Below, one piece after another: positions 21,801-30,291 of a DNA stretch of 64,000 bases. Within the stretch, counting starts at the first letter, position 1; each line of letters starts with the position of its first letter. This DNA comes from Cladocopium goreaui. Taxonomy: Eukaryota > Sar > Dinophyceae > Suessiales > Symbiodiniaceae. The translations under genes were made by a program, and so were the position numbers. The notes under the pieces were generated by a model. It ran no database searches, was not told the DNA's origin, and worked only from the letters and a program-made list of their open reading frames with translations. Where the stretch lies: the NCBI GenBank assembly GCA_947184155.2, contig CAMXCT020000446.1, forward strand, positions 1,228,780 through 1,292,779, given 5' to 3'.

Positions 21801-22890
21801 TCAGCAAATCTTCTTTGGATATCCCATCAGGGCCAGTTGCCGTGCGACTTTTCTTATGTTGGAGGGCCTTGCGCCATTGCTCCAGGGTGATGGGCAAGTA
21901 TGGCATCTCCTCAGGTGGATGTGGGAGTGCTCTGTCAATGAAACTAGCAAAGGCTGTCGATCTAGTTGTGTCCGTATGTCGATGCTTATCCCACTTGTCA
22001 AGCCAAAGGTCTTGAAATTGTTGAAACATTTCTTGGCGGCTGGCCACATACCGCTGTTGTGTGAGTGTGTTACCTTCTTCAACAGTGTCTGGTTCCAATC
22101 TGATTTCCCCTGGTATGTGCTGGACAACATATAGTGGCCCTTGAGGTCCAATCAGAGGCAGTGATGGATCCAAATCTCCTGTCTTATAAGTAACGCACCC
22201 ATCTGGATCTACTGACTCCACTGTTGTGGAGAATGTGGTCAACAGGGTGTGGACCGGCATTGCTTGCGGTGTTGCTGTGTCCTTATAGATCTTGTGTGGA
22301 TCAGCTATGCGCGCAAGCTTAGCTTCCATACGGCGTTGCTTGATCAATTTGGCTTCAAAAAGCTGATGTTCCGCTTGAAAACTTTGGAAAATCTGGAAAG
22401 CAAGGTCATGGTTGGGTGGCCAACGTGGAATGCTCTTTGGGGATCCTGCCGTTTGACAGGCTCTGTGGGGCCAAAATCTACGGAACCCTTGTGGGAAACC
22501 TGGTGCTTTAATGATCGAGTGCCAAAGCGCTTGGACTTCTCGGTCAGGCACAATTTTTTGATTGGTGGATTTGGTCATGTTGCAGTAGCTCTGGAGCCGT
22601 CTGAGCTGGCGGGTCCAATTGTAGTGCTGCCAATGATCCCCAATAAACTTACCCTGTACCCCATGGCAGCCCGCCCTTCTGAGCGGGGGGGGTTCCTGAT
22701 TGGTCCAGTTGACTTCGGTGGTCTGGGCTCGGCCACACTGCATGGGTTGGAGACCGGATGTCTGCCCTACCCTGAGTTTGGAATCGACTTGGGATTCAAC
22801 AGCATGCCAAAACAATGGATAAAATCGTTCCGGATCGGAAGCATCCAAATTGGAGGCAGTTGGAAAATCTGTGTCTTCAGGCAACTGGTC
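18832..22890 (-). CDS. LINE reverse transcriptase + zinc finger + RNase H (3' part of ORF2)
   Basis: About 1,350 codons in frame after the TGA at 22893-22891. There is no ATG at the front (the first codons after the stop are GAC CAG TTG), so it is probably translated as part of the endonuclease ORF rather than alone. RT motif A is SDIVKCYN (about residue 477), motif B GFPEGDPLS, motif C SFVDNME (about 568; the usual YADD is FVDN). A Cys/His finger CPWCPADDSVLHRHWFCP lies near 882-900. RNase H follows: FTDGS (about 967), RAEILACISALEW, LWVDN and GNESADRAAEE (about 1110), giving the D-E-D-D set. A further 200-residue C-terminal extension (WLSSYQLVIHFQQHSG) is unassigned. It ends in TGA. Role: target-primed reverse transcription of the element RNA. 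Confidence 0.9.
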   Translation of the reverse strand, partial: DQLPEDTDFPTASNLDASDPERFYPLFWHAVESQVDSKLRVGQTSGLQPMQCGRAQTTEVNWTNQEPPPLRRAGCHGVQGKFIGDHWQHYNWTRQLRRLQSYCNMTKSTNQKIVPDREVQALWHSIIKAPGFPQGFRRFWPHRACQTAGSPKSIPRWPPNHDLAFQIFQSFQAEHQLFEAKLIKQRRMEAKLARIADPHKIYKDTATPQAMPVHTLLTTFSTTVESVDPDGCVTYKTGDLDPSLPLIGPQGPLYVVQHIPGEIRLEPDTVEEGNTLTQQRYVASRQEMFQQFQDLWLDKWDKHRHTDTTRSTAFASFIDRALPHPPEEMPYLPITLEQWRKALQHKKSRTATGPDGISKEDLLRLPTALTENLLQMFWHIEQGQPWPQAMRTGLITAIEKRIHADRPSEFRPICVLSLPYRIWSSIRTKQILAWLAKFSPDGLLGNRSKRETAHVWWKISALVERSWYDGEPLAGGISDIVKCYNCLPRIPVFHMARQLRIPEQILKPWFSAITGLERRFAINGGTGPALRATTGFPEGDPLSVASMYIVNIGLFAWLHHATPTVQLWSFVDNMEITSQTSEGIIDGFQGIKTFCQELDIELDSSKTVTWATSTQQRDILRQAGHAVIYDTKDLGGQMTFCRRHTNKVLRARADKLTDYWPRLARSPAPLRQKQISLRVAAWPKALYGISTTIFGQDHINRLRTRALRGLGWSNKGMHPMLQLSCICDIRSDPGYWCLWQTVLSFRRFADPLPSYEVLDFLTDQPDRRVDPGPCGVLLQRLHMIAWSWQGNGWFLDHKGLAIHVFDSPISLLKRRLQLAWWTLACSKAAERNSMEGIENADVALTLASMKKIELSDQGFVRYALNGSFFTNDKLIHSGLVDQTSCPWCPADDSVLHRHWFCPATADLRAKIDPQILDQIHQAPLCTRNHGWISEPEALQDFHACLHNLPDRTKCFQTHHCHFPVAHLFTDGSAVSPADPILRVATWGVSLATLPAKGFLTLAQGFVPGLMQTVLRAEILACISALEWIVLHDKPAILWVDNLEVQRTLEAFRTGDTACSNTSNDHDLWQRLFDLTQQAVAHQLLIKVAKIHSHSTVEASSSPVEKWAILGNESADRAAEEARSLFTPHFWKIRDSLKRQIISRELMRDAVHWIFVAVGQRAQMAKTSTLDSAVPVPSFLPPPEDDHPCLFDPFPTWTDRDPAVQLGDSGQMVFDWLQHLHNLPGATPQWLSSYQLVIHFQQHSGSVGPVCINKQWFTAEQGMPLHHQYCFTQQCTWMSHFVVRLAKAFNIEVGPIRRRPAGSSFPIWTRCFKIKLPQEIISGIDHVFQKHIGKPIRKVGKDLQGMPALTQGR

Positions 22891-24114
22891 TCATGGTAAA
22901 GCCTGGGGTTTTCGCCAGATCGGGACTGGTTCCATGGCTCCCAACGGTTTGAGTTCAACATACACCAAAGCATGATCACTAAACCAAGTGGTATCAACCT
23001 TGACGCCGGTCACAAAAGGCAATAACTCTCGGGAAAGCCAAACATGGTCTTTGATGGTCTTTTGCTTGCAGGTCTTGCGTGGTTCTTGGCCCCATGCATA
23101 GTGAGCAAATGTTTGAGCTTCCACAAATCCATGATTCTGCCACAATTTTGCAAGATCAATTTGAGGGGTTTCCAAGTTGAAATCACCCATGAGAAACCGG
23201 GGCCCATGGCTCTGCAATACTATGCGGGTGGTAATGGCTTTGAGGAGATCTTCCGTTTGTTCGATAACTTTGGGAGTATGACTGTCTTTGGCATAGCCAT
23301 ACGCCACCCCGCCCTTGATCCACTGGCCTGCAAAAAACCCTGCAACTTGGATGCGTCCGGTCAGCCATTGATCTTGGCGCCAATCATTGGTCAGTGGCCG
23401 GCATGGCATACTGGAGCAAAAGGCTACGCCTACATGTTTACCACCTATAGCACCGATGTTGGTGCTGGTATAGGGGGCTGGTGCACCTGGCAAAAATCTC
23501 AATTTTGGATGGTGACCTGCGTTCAAGGTTTTCAGGAAATGTTCATTGCCTCCCTTGGTCAAACACGTTTCTGAGAAACCCCAAATCCCCTTAGGCATCT
23601 GACGGACAGTATCTGCTTTTGTCAACAAATTGTTGGCATTGGCACATCCCAATACAAAAGTGTTGGGCTCAGGCGGACCTGGGTGGTCTGCTTCGCCAAT
23701 TCGGGTTTGTTGCAAACTGTGATCCCAACCTGTGGCATGAGGGTGCTCATGATTCACTGATTGTCTCAGTGTGGGCCCTTTGCACGGCTTGGTGGTGGTC
23801 CTGTTATTTGTGAGGCTCCATTGATCTGATGGCTTGTGATCTCTATGGATAGGGCCCTGGCAATGGTTCTCTTTGGCATGGGTCCATTCTTCTACTGCTG
23901 GGAAGGGTTCTCCAGCGGTCATAGTGATCTGAAGGCAGATCAGCAGAAACCAAAAGGCCTGTGCAAAAAAGGTCCTTCGCTGGGGCTGGGACTTGTTGTG
24001 TCGTGTGGGCTGTGCCCTTGAATGTGATCTCTGGTGGATCTTTTCTGATGTGAATCTGGTACATTGACAAGGTAAGGACAGTAGCCAGGCCCATAGATTC
24101 AACAAAAGGGCCAT
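22891..24114 (-). CDS. LINE APE-type endonuclease (5' part of ORF2)
   Basis: 407 residues from ATG at 24114 to TGA at 22893-22891, in the same frame as ORF1 upstream and RT downstream. The EEP (exonuclease/endonuclease/phosphatase) fold is shown by NANNLL, GFSETCLT (catalytic Glu), MGDFN, KDHVWLS and FSDHALVYVEL (Ser-Asp-His). This nuclease nicks target DNA to prime reverse transcription. The N-terminal 70 residues hold two hydrophobic stretches (LLLNLWAWLLSLP and FFAQAFWFLLICLQI). Just before the nuclease, RIGEADHPGP resembles a degenerate 2A-like motif. The ATG is 15 nt downstream of the ORF1 stop. Fusion to RT is the family norm, so this stop is the oddity. Confidence 0.9.
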   Translation of the reverse strand: MALLLNLWAWLLSLPCQCTRFTSEKIHQRSHSRAQPTRHNKSQPQRRTFFAQAFWFLLICLQITMTAGEPFPAVEEWTHAKENHCQGPIHRDHKPSDQWSLTNNRTTTKPCKGPTLRQSVNHEHPHATGWDHSLQQTRIGEADHPGPPEPNTFVLGCANANNLLTKADTVRQMPKGIWGFSETCLTKGGNEHFLKTLNAGHHPKLRFLPGAPAPYTSTNIGAIGGKHVGVAFCSSMPCRPLTNDWRQDQWLTGRIQVAGFFAGQWIKGGVAYGYAKDSHTPKVIEQTEDLLKAITTRIVLQSHGPRFLMGDFNLETPQIDLAKLWQNHGFVEAQTFAHYAWGQEPRKTCKQKTIKDHVWLSRELLPFVTGVKVDTTWFSDHALVYVELKPLGAMEPVPIWRKPQALP

Positions 24115-24129
24115 AGCCTGTCCCCACCG

Positions 24130-27100
24130 TCACTCATTGGTCTTAGGCCTCTTGGCCATGATGCGTTCGATTTCACCCAACTGCTCGGTGAATCGCTGGT
24201 CCAAGAGCTGGTGCACCGTGGCATGATGTTGTTCCACTTGGGAGCGTACCTGGTGGAGCTGCTGCAAAGTGTCATTGTGCTGATTGGCTGTGGTCTGCTG
24301 ATGATGTTGAAGCGAGGTCTCCATCTTGTTCAGTCTCTGTTCAAGTTGGCCTACTCTGTCATCATCCGCTGCCATCATGACGTCTTCCCCTTCCGTTTTG
24401 GAGAGGGTGGCCTTGATGCGCTGTTCAATGCGCTGCTCCATGGATGTCAAGTCATGTTTGGTGACCTGCTGCTGTGGACTTGGTTTGGCAAATTTGCTGG
24501 GGGTTGACCAGGGATCCTGTGCAGCCCAAGGGTCCGCTTCTTCTTTGGCATGTTTGGTGGGTGTCGTCAGTGCCGCAATGGTTTTTGCACTGGCTTGGAC
24601 ATCATATGGCTGGAAGGCTGCATTGCCTTTCTTGGGAGGATCCGGTGTGACCAAGACATCCCCATGTTGGAGCTGGTAGACTTCACTGTCGGGGGCCTGG
24701 GCGGCCAATAAGTGCCACAGCACTCCTTTTCCATCAGCTGATCTGGCTTTGGGCTGTACCGGTTTGGCATTCCATTCCCAAGCTTTGCAAATTTTTATGA
24801 TTGCTGCACGAGTGGAGCCAGGTGGGAATGGGCCCACCGTGAAGCTTTGCAGTGCCTGTGATTCAATCCAAGGAGTGGATGGCTTGAATTGCTGATGCAG
24901 TGCTTCTGCTCTGTCCTCAGTGGTGCGTAGGCCGAACTTTTGGCCAGTCCTTGCCAGGCAGCACCAGTCTCTGGCAGTCTGCACAATGGCCTGAAGGCTA
25001 CCTTTGTCCTGTTGGGGAAGCCACACAACCCTGAATTCACTGGCCGGTCGGCGGCCTTCTTCATTCCTGGGTTCTATATAGATGCCTGATTTGCCGCAGT
25101 GGTTCATGAATGGCTGGAGGTCTGTGGTCCCAATGCGCATGGTAACTATGAAAACCTGAGCCAGTGGGGCAGTGGTTTTTTCCAATCGTAAGGTGACAAA
25201 TTGACGGTCCCAAAGGTCAATGATGAACGGCTCAAGATTGTCCTTGAACCGGAGTTCGGGCATTGCCTGGAGAATCTGGCGTACTGGGTTGCGGATGAAT
25301 TGTGTCCACTCCCCTTCCCATTCGTCTCTGAAGGTGAGCACTCGGATGACTGAGTTGGGCGTCTCATCCACTTTGAGCTTGGTGACTGGCTCGTTTCTCG
25401 CAACTACTGAAGCGCCTAGTTGGATCAGTCTGGCAGCTGCTAGGATGGGTTCATCAGTCTGCGTGCATCGACCTGGAAATCGGATGACTTCTCCAATGGA
25501 AAGCACGTTGCTGGCTGCATGGTCCAAGATCAACAACGCCAGTCCATATTTGGACACTGGTTGGGGCATACGTAAGAAGGGAGCTGCTTCGACACTATCA
25601 GTGATGACTACCCCCCGTGTTTCTGGTCCTACCTGCTGTAGCGGGATCTGTTGTAAGGGTTCCCGATCCGCCTGGCAGAAAATCCCTGGGGGGATAACCA
25701 CATCATTGGCATTCAGCCTGATCGGTTTGGACTTGGCAGCTTGTCCTTTCTTCTTGGTTTGGCCAACTGGTTTGCCAGAAAGTGCTCTCTCCTTGAGGAC
25801 TTCTGATAACTCACTCGGATGCACAAGTTGAAGTTTGGGTGACAGCGAGTTGGCCTTTGCTTTGAGGCCCTTCCATGGATTGGGGGCTCTTGTGACCTGC
25901 ATGATAGCCTGGCGTCCCAGTTTGGCCAGGACTTCTTTGGTTCTGTCCCCCACAGCAGAGGTTGGTACTCCGTGCTCCTGCAGGAGGTCATTGAGCTGTC
26001 GTTCAAGGTTGTCTGAGCCTTTGGCACCTCCTATCGGGAAATGACCAACCTGTATGAGTGCTTTGGCTTGGCCAGTAGCAATCAATTGTTGCTGGAATTG
26101 AGCTCTCCATAGAGATGCCTGGTGTGGGGTCACGGGTGCACATGGCACGTTGGAACAACTGTGGTTGCAGGTCCAAACCACTGATTGGAATCCACAGTCG
26201 CCTGCAAACATGTGATCAAGCTCTCTGATATGAATGTCATGGCTGGTTGACATCCATTGGGGCGGATGTTCCAAATGGTTGTCCGGGTCTGCAAAGAGGT
26301 TTCGAGCATCATTGATGAATTCTCCTCCATCAGTTGTGGTTTGGATCACCCATTTGTCATCATGTTGGTAAACCAAGAAAGGGATCCAATGTCTCCCAAT
26401 CAGGCAAGCTGATGCAACTGGACAGGGTTGAATGGATGCATGGTGAATCAATTCTCCAATCCATTGAGCCATTCGAGCAATGGCTGCACAATAGCCTTCG
26501 GAATCCAACATGGCAAGGACATGAAAGTACTTGACCTGCGACACATGTTCAAATTGTTGCATGTAGAACAAGATTTCATCTGCTGCTACCCAAGCTTGCT
26601 GTTGGAATAGCACTGCCAATCTGGATTGGAGCAGTTGTTTTCTCAAATCTGGTCTAGGGTCATTGCGGGCTGTGACCGGGCAAACCTGGGGCTGAGATGC
26701 TGGTGCAAGGTGGATCTGGAGGTGCTCCGTGATCACCGTAGTACCTGGTAAAGTGTGACCCAGGTTACTCTTGGCCTGTGTATTGGCCGGTACACAGCCC
26801 AGCTCATGTTCTGCATGCAGCAAATCGTCGATTGTGGTACCAAATGGAATCCTGATGGGTATCGGCGCAGTTCCATATGGGTATACCAAGGAAGCATGGA
26901 TGTGGTGAGCAAATTGATCCATGGCTTGGTTGGTGTTGTGCAAGGTTGAATCTGGTGCAACTGTTCCACTCCCCAAACATTTGGGCATTGGTGGGTCATG
27001 CCGATCTTCATGGTCGGGGTCAGGTACCTCAGGTGTGCATGGCAAAGGGATCCCTTCTGTAGTGCCCTTGGCCTGGTTGATGTTCGCAAGACCCTTTGTG

Positions 27101-30100
27101 TCGTTCAGCCCCTTTGCATGGGCAGCACCAGTGGAGTCGGCAAGGTCATCCTTTGGATCAGTGCTCTCGGCATTATGGTTACCCGGAGTTGCCGTCATTC
27201 CGGGGGTCAAAGGACCAGCAGTTGAGTCGGCACACCGGGGTGCCATAGCAATGAGCTCATTGGCATCAATGAAAGCCTCGGTCTGGTCCCTCGGCTTGGT
27301 TTCATTTGTTGAGCATGGGGCTCCTGTCGCAATGCCATGCAATTTGAGGGAGGAATGCTCGGCCTTCTCAGCATTATGGTTACCCGGAGTGGCTGAGATT
27401 CCGGGGGTCAGTGGACCAGCATGTTGTAGGGGCCTGGATGGTGGAGCATCTACGGCAGTTGAGCTCAGGTGCACGGCATTCTGGTATCCCGGAGTTGCCG
27501 TCATTCCGGGGGTCAAATGACCAGCACAGGGGAGGGGTTGGTCCATTCCATCCTTGGTGACACCTGCTGGTGTGGTTTGGACGCCTCTGTGATAATTAGA
27601 TGCATTGTGAACGGCATTCTGGTAACCTGGAGTTGCCGTTATTCCAGGGGTCAAATGACCAGCGTGATTCATGGCAGCGTGGTCAGGAGCAACCTTGTGG
27701 GCTGCTTCATGTGAGCTCTCTTCGGATGGGATCCCTGCAGGCAACCCCTCTGGCTTTGCTACGGCATTTTGGTATCCCGGAGTAGCCGGCATTCCGGGGG
27801 TCAAAGGACCAGCATGGGAGGGGCAATGGTCAGGGGAGAAAGACTTGGTGTCCGCTGCTAATGCTCGGCTGTTCGCAAGTGGCTCATGTACAATAGGTTG
27901 TTTCAGGCCGGCTGCAATTGAATCGGATGCAACACTTCCCCGTTGGTCAGGGATGCCAACTGTTTCTGATTCCTGCCCATGAATTAATCCCGCCTCGGAT
28001 GTGTCCATTGCAATGGCCTGTTCAGCTTGCTTGCACTCGGAGGACTCAGAATCGGAATCGGCGTGTTTGGCATGTATGACCCCTGCCTCGGATGCTTTCG
28101 AATGCTCATCAGGCCGAATGTGAGATCCGTTGGAAGGATCTGCTTGTGGCTGGTCAGCAACGGATGCATGTGAAAGCTCTTTGGCTTCCTTGGCAGTGGT
28201 GTGTGGCTTGCCTGAAAAACTGTGCTCTGGTGCCTTAGTCAGCAATGGAAATCCTTGGGATTGCGGAGCCTCAGTCCAGGTGGCTGTGGGTGAAATGGTC
28301 TGAGCAATCGGGACATTGGATGGAACCTGAAAACCAGGGACACTACCTTTGGTATTCCAATTGTCCATCTCTCTTGGCGAAGTGAAAGATTCTTTGGGTT
28401 TGGTCTCAGTCTGGTCAAATTGTTTCCAATCTTCTGCATTGGGGGGTGCTGTGATGACAGGTGGAACTTCAACTTCAACGACTGGAGTCGATGGGGTTGT
28501 TTTCAACTGGCATGCACGTGTCAAGACTGTTGAAAGTGCATCGGTCTCAAATCTAGGCTTAACATCACCTGACCCTGTTCCCCCCGTTTTGGATGGCTCT
28601 GATGCTTCCAAGTTGTCGAAGGAGTCCTGAAGCGTGCTTGCGATGCTTTCAGCATCAGGCAACTGGCGTGGGACAATACGACCTGAAGCGGCAGCTGACA
28701 GACACCCTTGGAGCATCCTACAGGTCTTTTGAACTCTTGGTACTTGACCGATCCCTGGAAACATGGCTTCTCGTGATTGGAAAAGAGATTCCATCATGTT
28801 CCACAAGATCTGTTCCGGTGGTGGGGCATGATCAGGGCAAGTGAGATCAGCATTGGTAAAATTCAATTGAGCTAAAACCCAACCTGATTGCAACGGTGAA
28901 GCCATCTGACCTAAACCTGAAATCGCCAGTTTCAAATGAGGCATCCATGGTCGATTTGGATTGAGTCCTTGCAAAAGGCTGAGTTCCCAAGGATGGATAT
29001 GTCGCAATCTCGGGACCTCTTGAGTGCCTTCCATGACTGAACCCCCCAAATGAATCAGTGCTCCATGCATCCCTCGGTTCTGCAAACGTGTCAGGCTCAT
29101 GGGGTATTGCCTGCAACCACATGGACAAGGGTCTAACTGGTTTCCCCAACCGTGCAGAGCTGTCTTCAGCTGCGAAGCAAGATTGATCAGATTCTTTGCG
29201 ATGCCTCCACATTCTTCAAACTTGCGATACTCATACAATCCAATTTCCAAATGGTGCTGGTGATCAGGCGGCCAAATGGGAAAATCAGGCAGGATGTCTC
29301 CTACTGTGATTAATGCAGGAAGGTTCGGAAATGGCTCCAATGCCGGCGGTGAGGAACCTGGAAAAGTCAACATACACCACCAGCGTTTTCTGTTGGTGCA
29401 CCAAATCTGATTCAGATCCAAGATGACTTCTCGAGCATTGTATTTGGTGACCTGGCACCAATCCCTCAACAGTTTCAAAACATCTTTATCCTTCCGTGCT
29501 TCAGTGACACATTCAAGCAAAATGGTGTGACAGCGAAGGAAAAATGAACATCGTAAAACAGATTTGAGTGTCAATGCTCTGACATCTGTGGATCTTTTTT
29601 GATCTCCCAGACGGCTCCATGGTTGACATGGAAAGCCGGCTCCCAAAACTGCCGGTGTCGGATGCGCTGCATGAATCTCAGCCCAGACTGAGTGGTTACC
29701 GATGTCCCCTGTGACAGTGGATTCAAACCCTTGATACCGCATGAAAGAAGTAAAGGAATCTCTGATGTCGTTGGCCACATGAACTTTGATGCCGTTGGCT
29801 GTCATGCCCTCCCCAAGTGCACCAATCCCTGCACAAACTTCGATGCCGTCTTTCATGGAACTGCTTGAAGCGATGGAATGCTCCAAATAGTGGTTGGCTG
29901 CGTCCACATGGAAACCAGATTTACCCATACTGATTTTTCCTCCCAAAATGGTTACAGCTACTGTGTCAGTCTTGAAGCATCCTGCAACTGTCAAAAAGGT
30001 TCGATGAACAGCACTGAGAACCAAATGTTTGTGGTTGGTCTCATCCCGAATTATCAGTTCAGCAAGAAAGTCAACCTCCTCACCCTCATGGATATGTTTC

Positions 30101-30291
30101 CAGTTAGGTTCCAGTCCCAGATTTGCCATGGCGACAAAGGATCCTAGGTACAAAGCAACGTCCCCCCCGAGGGTCTGCCAGCGTAGCTGTACCCCTGACA
30201 GGTCTCGGGCCCACAGCTCTCTGTCATTCCATTGTACTGGCGGATTTAAAGGGATTCCCATACTGGATTGTGAGAATCCCATACTAGACAT
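24130..30291 (-). CDS. LINE ORF1 with cytosine-C5 DNA methyltransferase
   Basis: 2,053 residues from ATG at 30291 (MSSMGFSQSS; a TTG precedes it) to TGA. Residues about 150-480 form a complete C5-MTase: motif I IEVCAGIGALGEG, motif IV GAGFPCQPWS with the catalytic Cys (about 223), motif VI LLECV, motif VIII NQIWCTNRKRWW, then HPWELSLLQGLNP and a motif X-like LGQMASPLQSGW. A long Ser/Thr/Pro/His-rich middle holds five LTPG..ATPG repeats (27171-27812). Around 1301-1370 a GRHW...TTDG...GDCGFQ arrangement suggests a cysteine protease. The last 80 residues are Gln/His-rich coiled coil (LEQRLNKMETSLQHHQQ). Expected roles: RNP formation plus CG methylation of the element's own DNA. The unmapped middle may bind nucleic acid. 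Confidence 0.85.
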   Translation of the reverse strand: MSSMGFSQSSMGIPLNPPVQWNDRELWARDLSGVQLRWQTLGGDVALYLGSFVAMANLGLEPNWKHIHEGEEVDFLAELIIRDETNHKHLVLSAVHRTFLTVAGCFKTDTVAVTILGGKISMGKSGFHVDAANHYLEHSIASSSSMKDGIEVCAGIGALGEGMTANGIKVHVANDIRDSFTSFMRYQGFESTVTGDIGNHSVWAEIHAAHPTPAVLGAGFPCQPWSRLGDQKRSTDVRALTLKSVLRCSFFLRCHTILLECVTEARKDKDVLKLLRDWCQVTKYNAREVILDLNQIWCTNRKRWWCMLTFPGSSPPALEPFPNLPALITVGDILPDFPIWPPDHQHHLEIGLYEYRKFEECGGIAKNLINLASQLKTALHGWGNQLDPCPCGCRQYPMSLTRLQNRGMHGALIHLGGSVMEGTQEVPRLRHIHPWELSLLQGLNPNRPWMPHLKLAISGLGQMASPLQSGWVLAQLNFTNADLTCPDHAPPPEQILWNMMESLFQSREAMFPGIGQVPRVQKTCRMLQGCLSAAASGRIVPRQLPDAESIASTLQDSFDNLEASEPSKTGGTGSGDVKPRFETDALSTVLTRACQLKTTPSTPVVEVEVPPVITAPPNAEDWKQFDQTETKPKESFTSPREMDNWNTKGSVPGFQVPSNVPIAQTISPTATWTEAPQSQGFPLLTKAPEHSFSGKPHTTAKEAKELSHASVADQPQADPSNGSHIRPDEHSKASEAGVIHAKHADSDSESSECKQAEQAIAMDTSEAGLIHGQESETVGIPDQRGSVASDSIAAGLKQPIVHEPLANSRALAADTKSFSPDHCPSHAGPLTPGMPATPGYQNAVAKPEGLPAGIPSEESSHEAAHKVAPDHAAMNHAGHLTPGITATPGYQNAVHNASNYHRGVQTTPAGVTKDGMDQPLPCAGHLTPGMTATPGYQNAVHLSSTAVDAPPSRPLQHAGPLTPGISATPGNHNAEKAEHSSLKLHGIATGAPCSTNETKPRDQTEAFIDANELIAMAPRCADSTAGPLTPGMTATPGNHNAESTDPKDDLADSTGAAHAKGLNDTKGLANINQAKGTTEGIPLPCTPEVPDPDHEDRHDPPMPKCLGSGTVAPDSTLHNTNQAMDQFAHHIHASLVYPYGTAPIPIRIPFGTTIDDLLHAEHELGCVPANTQAKSNLGHTLPGTTVITEHLQIHLAPASQPQVCPVTARNDPRPDLRKQLLQSRLAVLFQQQAWVAADEILFYMQQFEHVSQVKYFHVLAMLDSEGYCAAIARMAQWIGELIHHASIQPCPVASACLIGRHWIPFLVYQHDDKWVIQTTTDGGEFINDARNLFADPDNHLEHPPQWMSTSHDIHIRELDHMFAGDCGFQSVVWTCNHSCSNVPCAPVTPHQASLWRAQFQQQLIATGQAKALIQVGHFPIGGAKGSDNLERQLNDLLQEHGVPTSAVGDRTKEVLAKLGRQAIMQVTRAPNPWKGLKAKANSLSPKLQLVHPSELSEVLKERALSGKPVGQTKKKGQAAKSKPIRLNANDVVIPPGIFCQADREPLQQIPLQQVGPETRGVVITDSVEAAPFLRMPQPVSKYGLALLILDHAASNVLSIGEVIRFPGRCTQTDEPILAAARLIQLGASVVARNEPVTKLKVDETPNSVIRVLTFRDEWEGEWTQFIRNPVRQILQAMPELRFKDNLEPFIIDLWDRQFVTLRLEKTTAPLAQVFIVTMRIGTTDLQPFMNHCGKSGIYIEPRNEEGRRPASEFRVVWLPQQDKGSLQAIVQTARDWCCLARTGQKFGLRTTEDRAEALHQQFKPSTPWIESQALQSFTVGPFPPGSTRAAIIKICKAWEWNAKPVQPKARSADGKGVLWHLLAAQAPDSEVYQLQHGDVLVTPDPPKKGNAAFQPYDVQASAKTIAALTTPTKHAKEEADPWAAQDPWSTPSKFAKPSPQQQVTKHDLTSMEQRIEQRIKATLSKTEGEDVMMAADDDRVGQLEQRLNKMETSLQHHQQTTANQHNDTLQQLHQVRSQVEQHHATVHQLLDQRFTEQLGEIERIMAKRPKTNE
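27171..27812 (-). repeat. Five AG(P/H)LTPG-x-ATPG protein repeats inside ORF1
   Basis: Five blocks of about 52 bp on the minus strand encode AGPLTPGMPATPGYQNA-like peptides (variants M/I, T/S/P, YQ/NH). They lie at about 27812-27759, 27664-27612, 27526-27474, 27422-27371 and 27222-27171, separated by unrelated 50-150-bp spacers. Conservation of the motif but not the spacers argues for a selected peptide (a possible phosphorylation or binding site) rather than a simple tandem array. Confidence 0.85.

Noticed and set aside
22891-22893. TGA between endonuclease and RT as a selenocysteine codon
   Set aside because: It lies in a linker without a redox context, and no SECIS-like element was evident by eye; readthrough or mutation is simpler.
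22249-22899. 216-codon plus-strand ORF and other plus-strand ORFs over 18.8-30.3 kb
   Set aside because: They are antisense shadows of the LINE ORFs, which have clear catalytic motifs on the minus strand.
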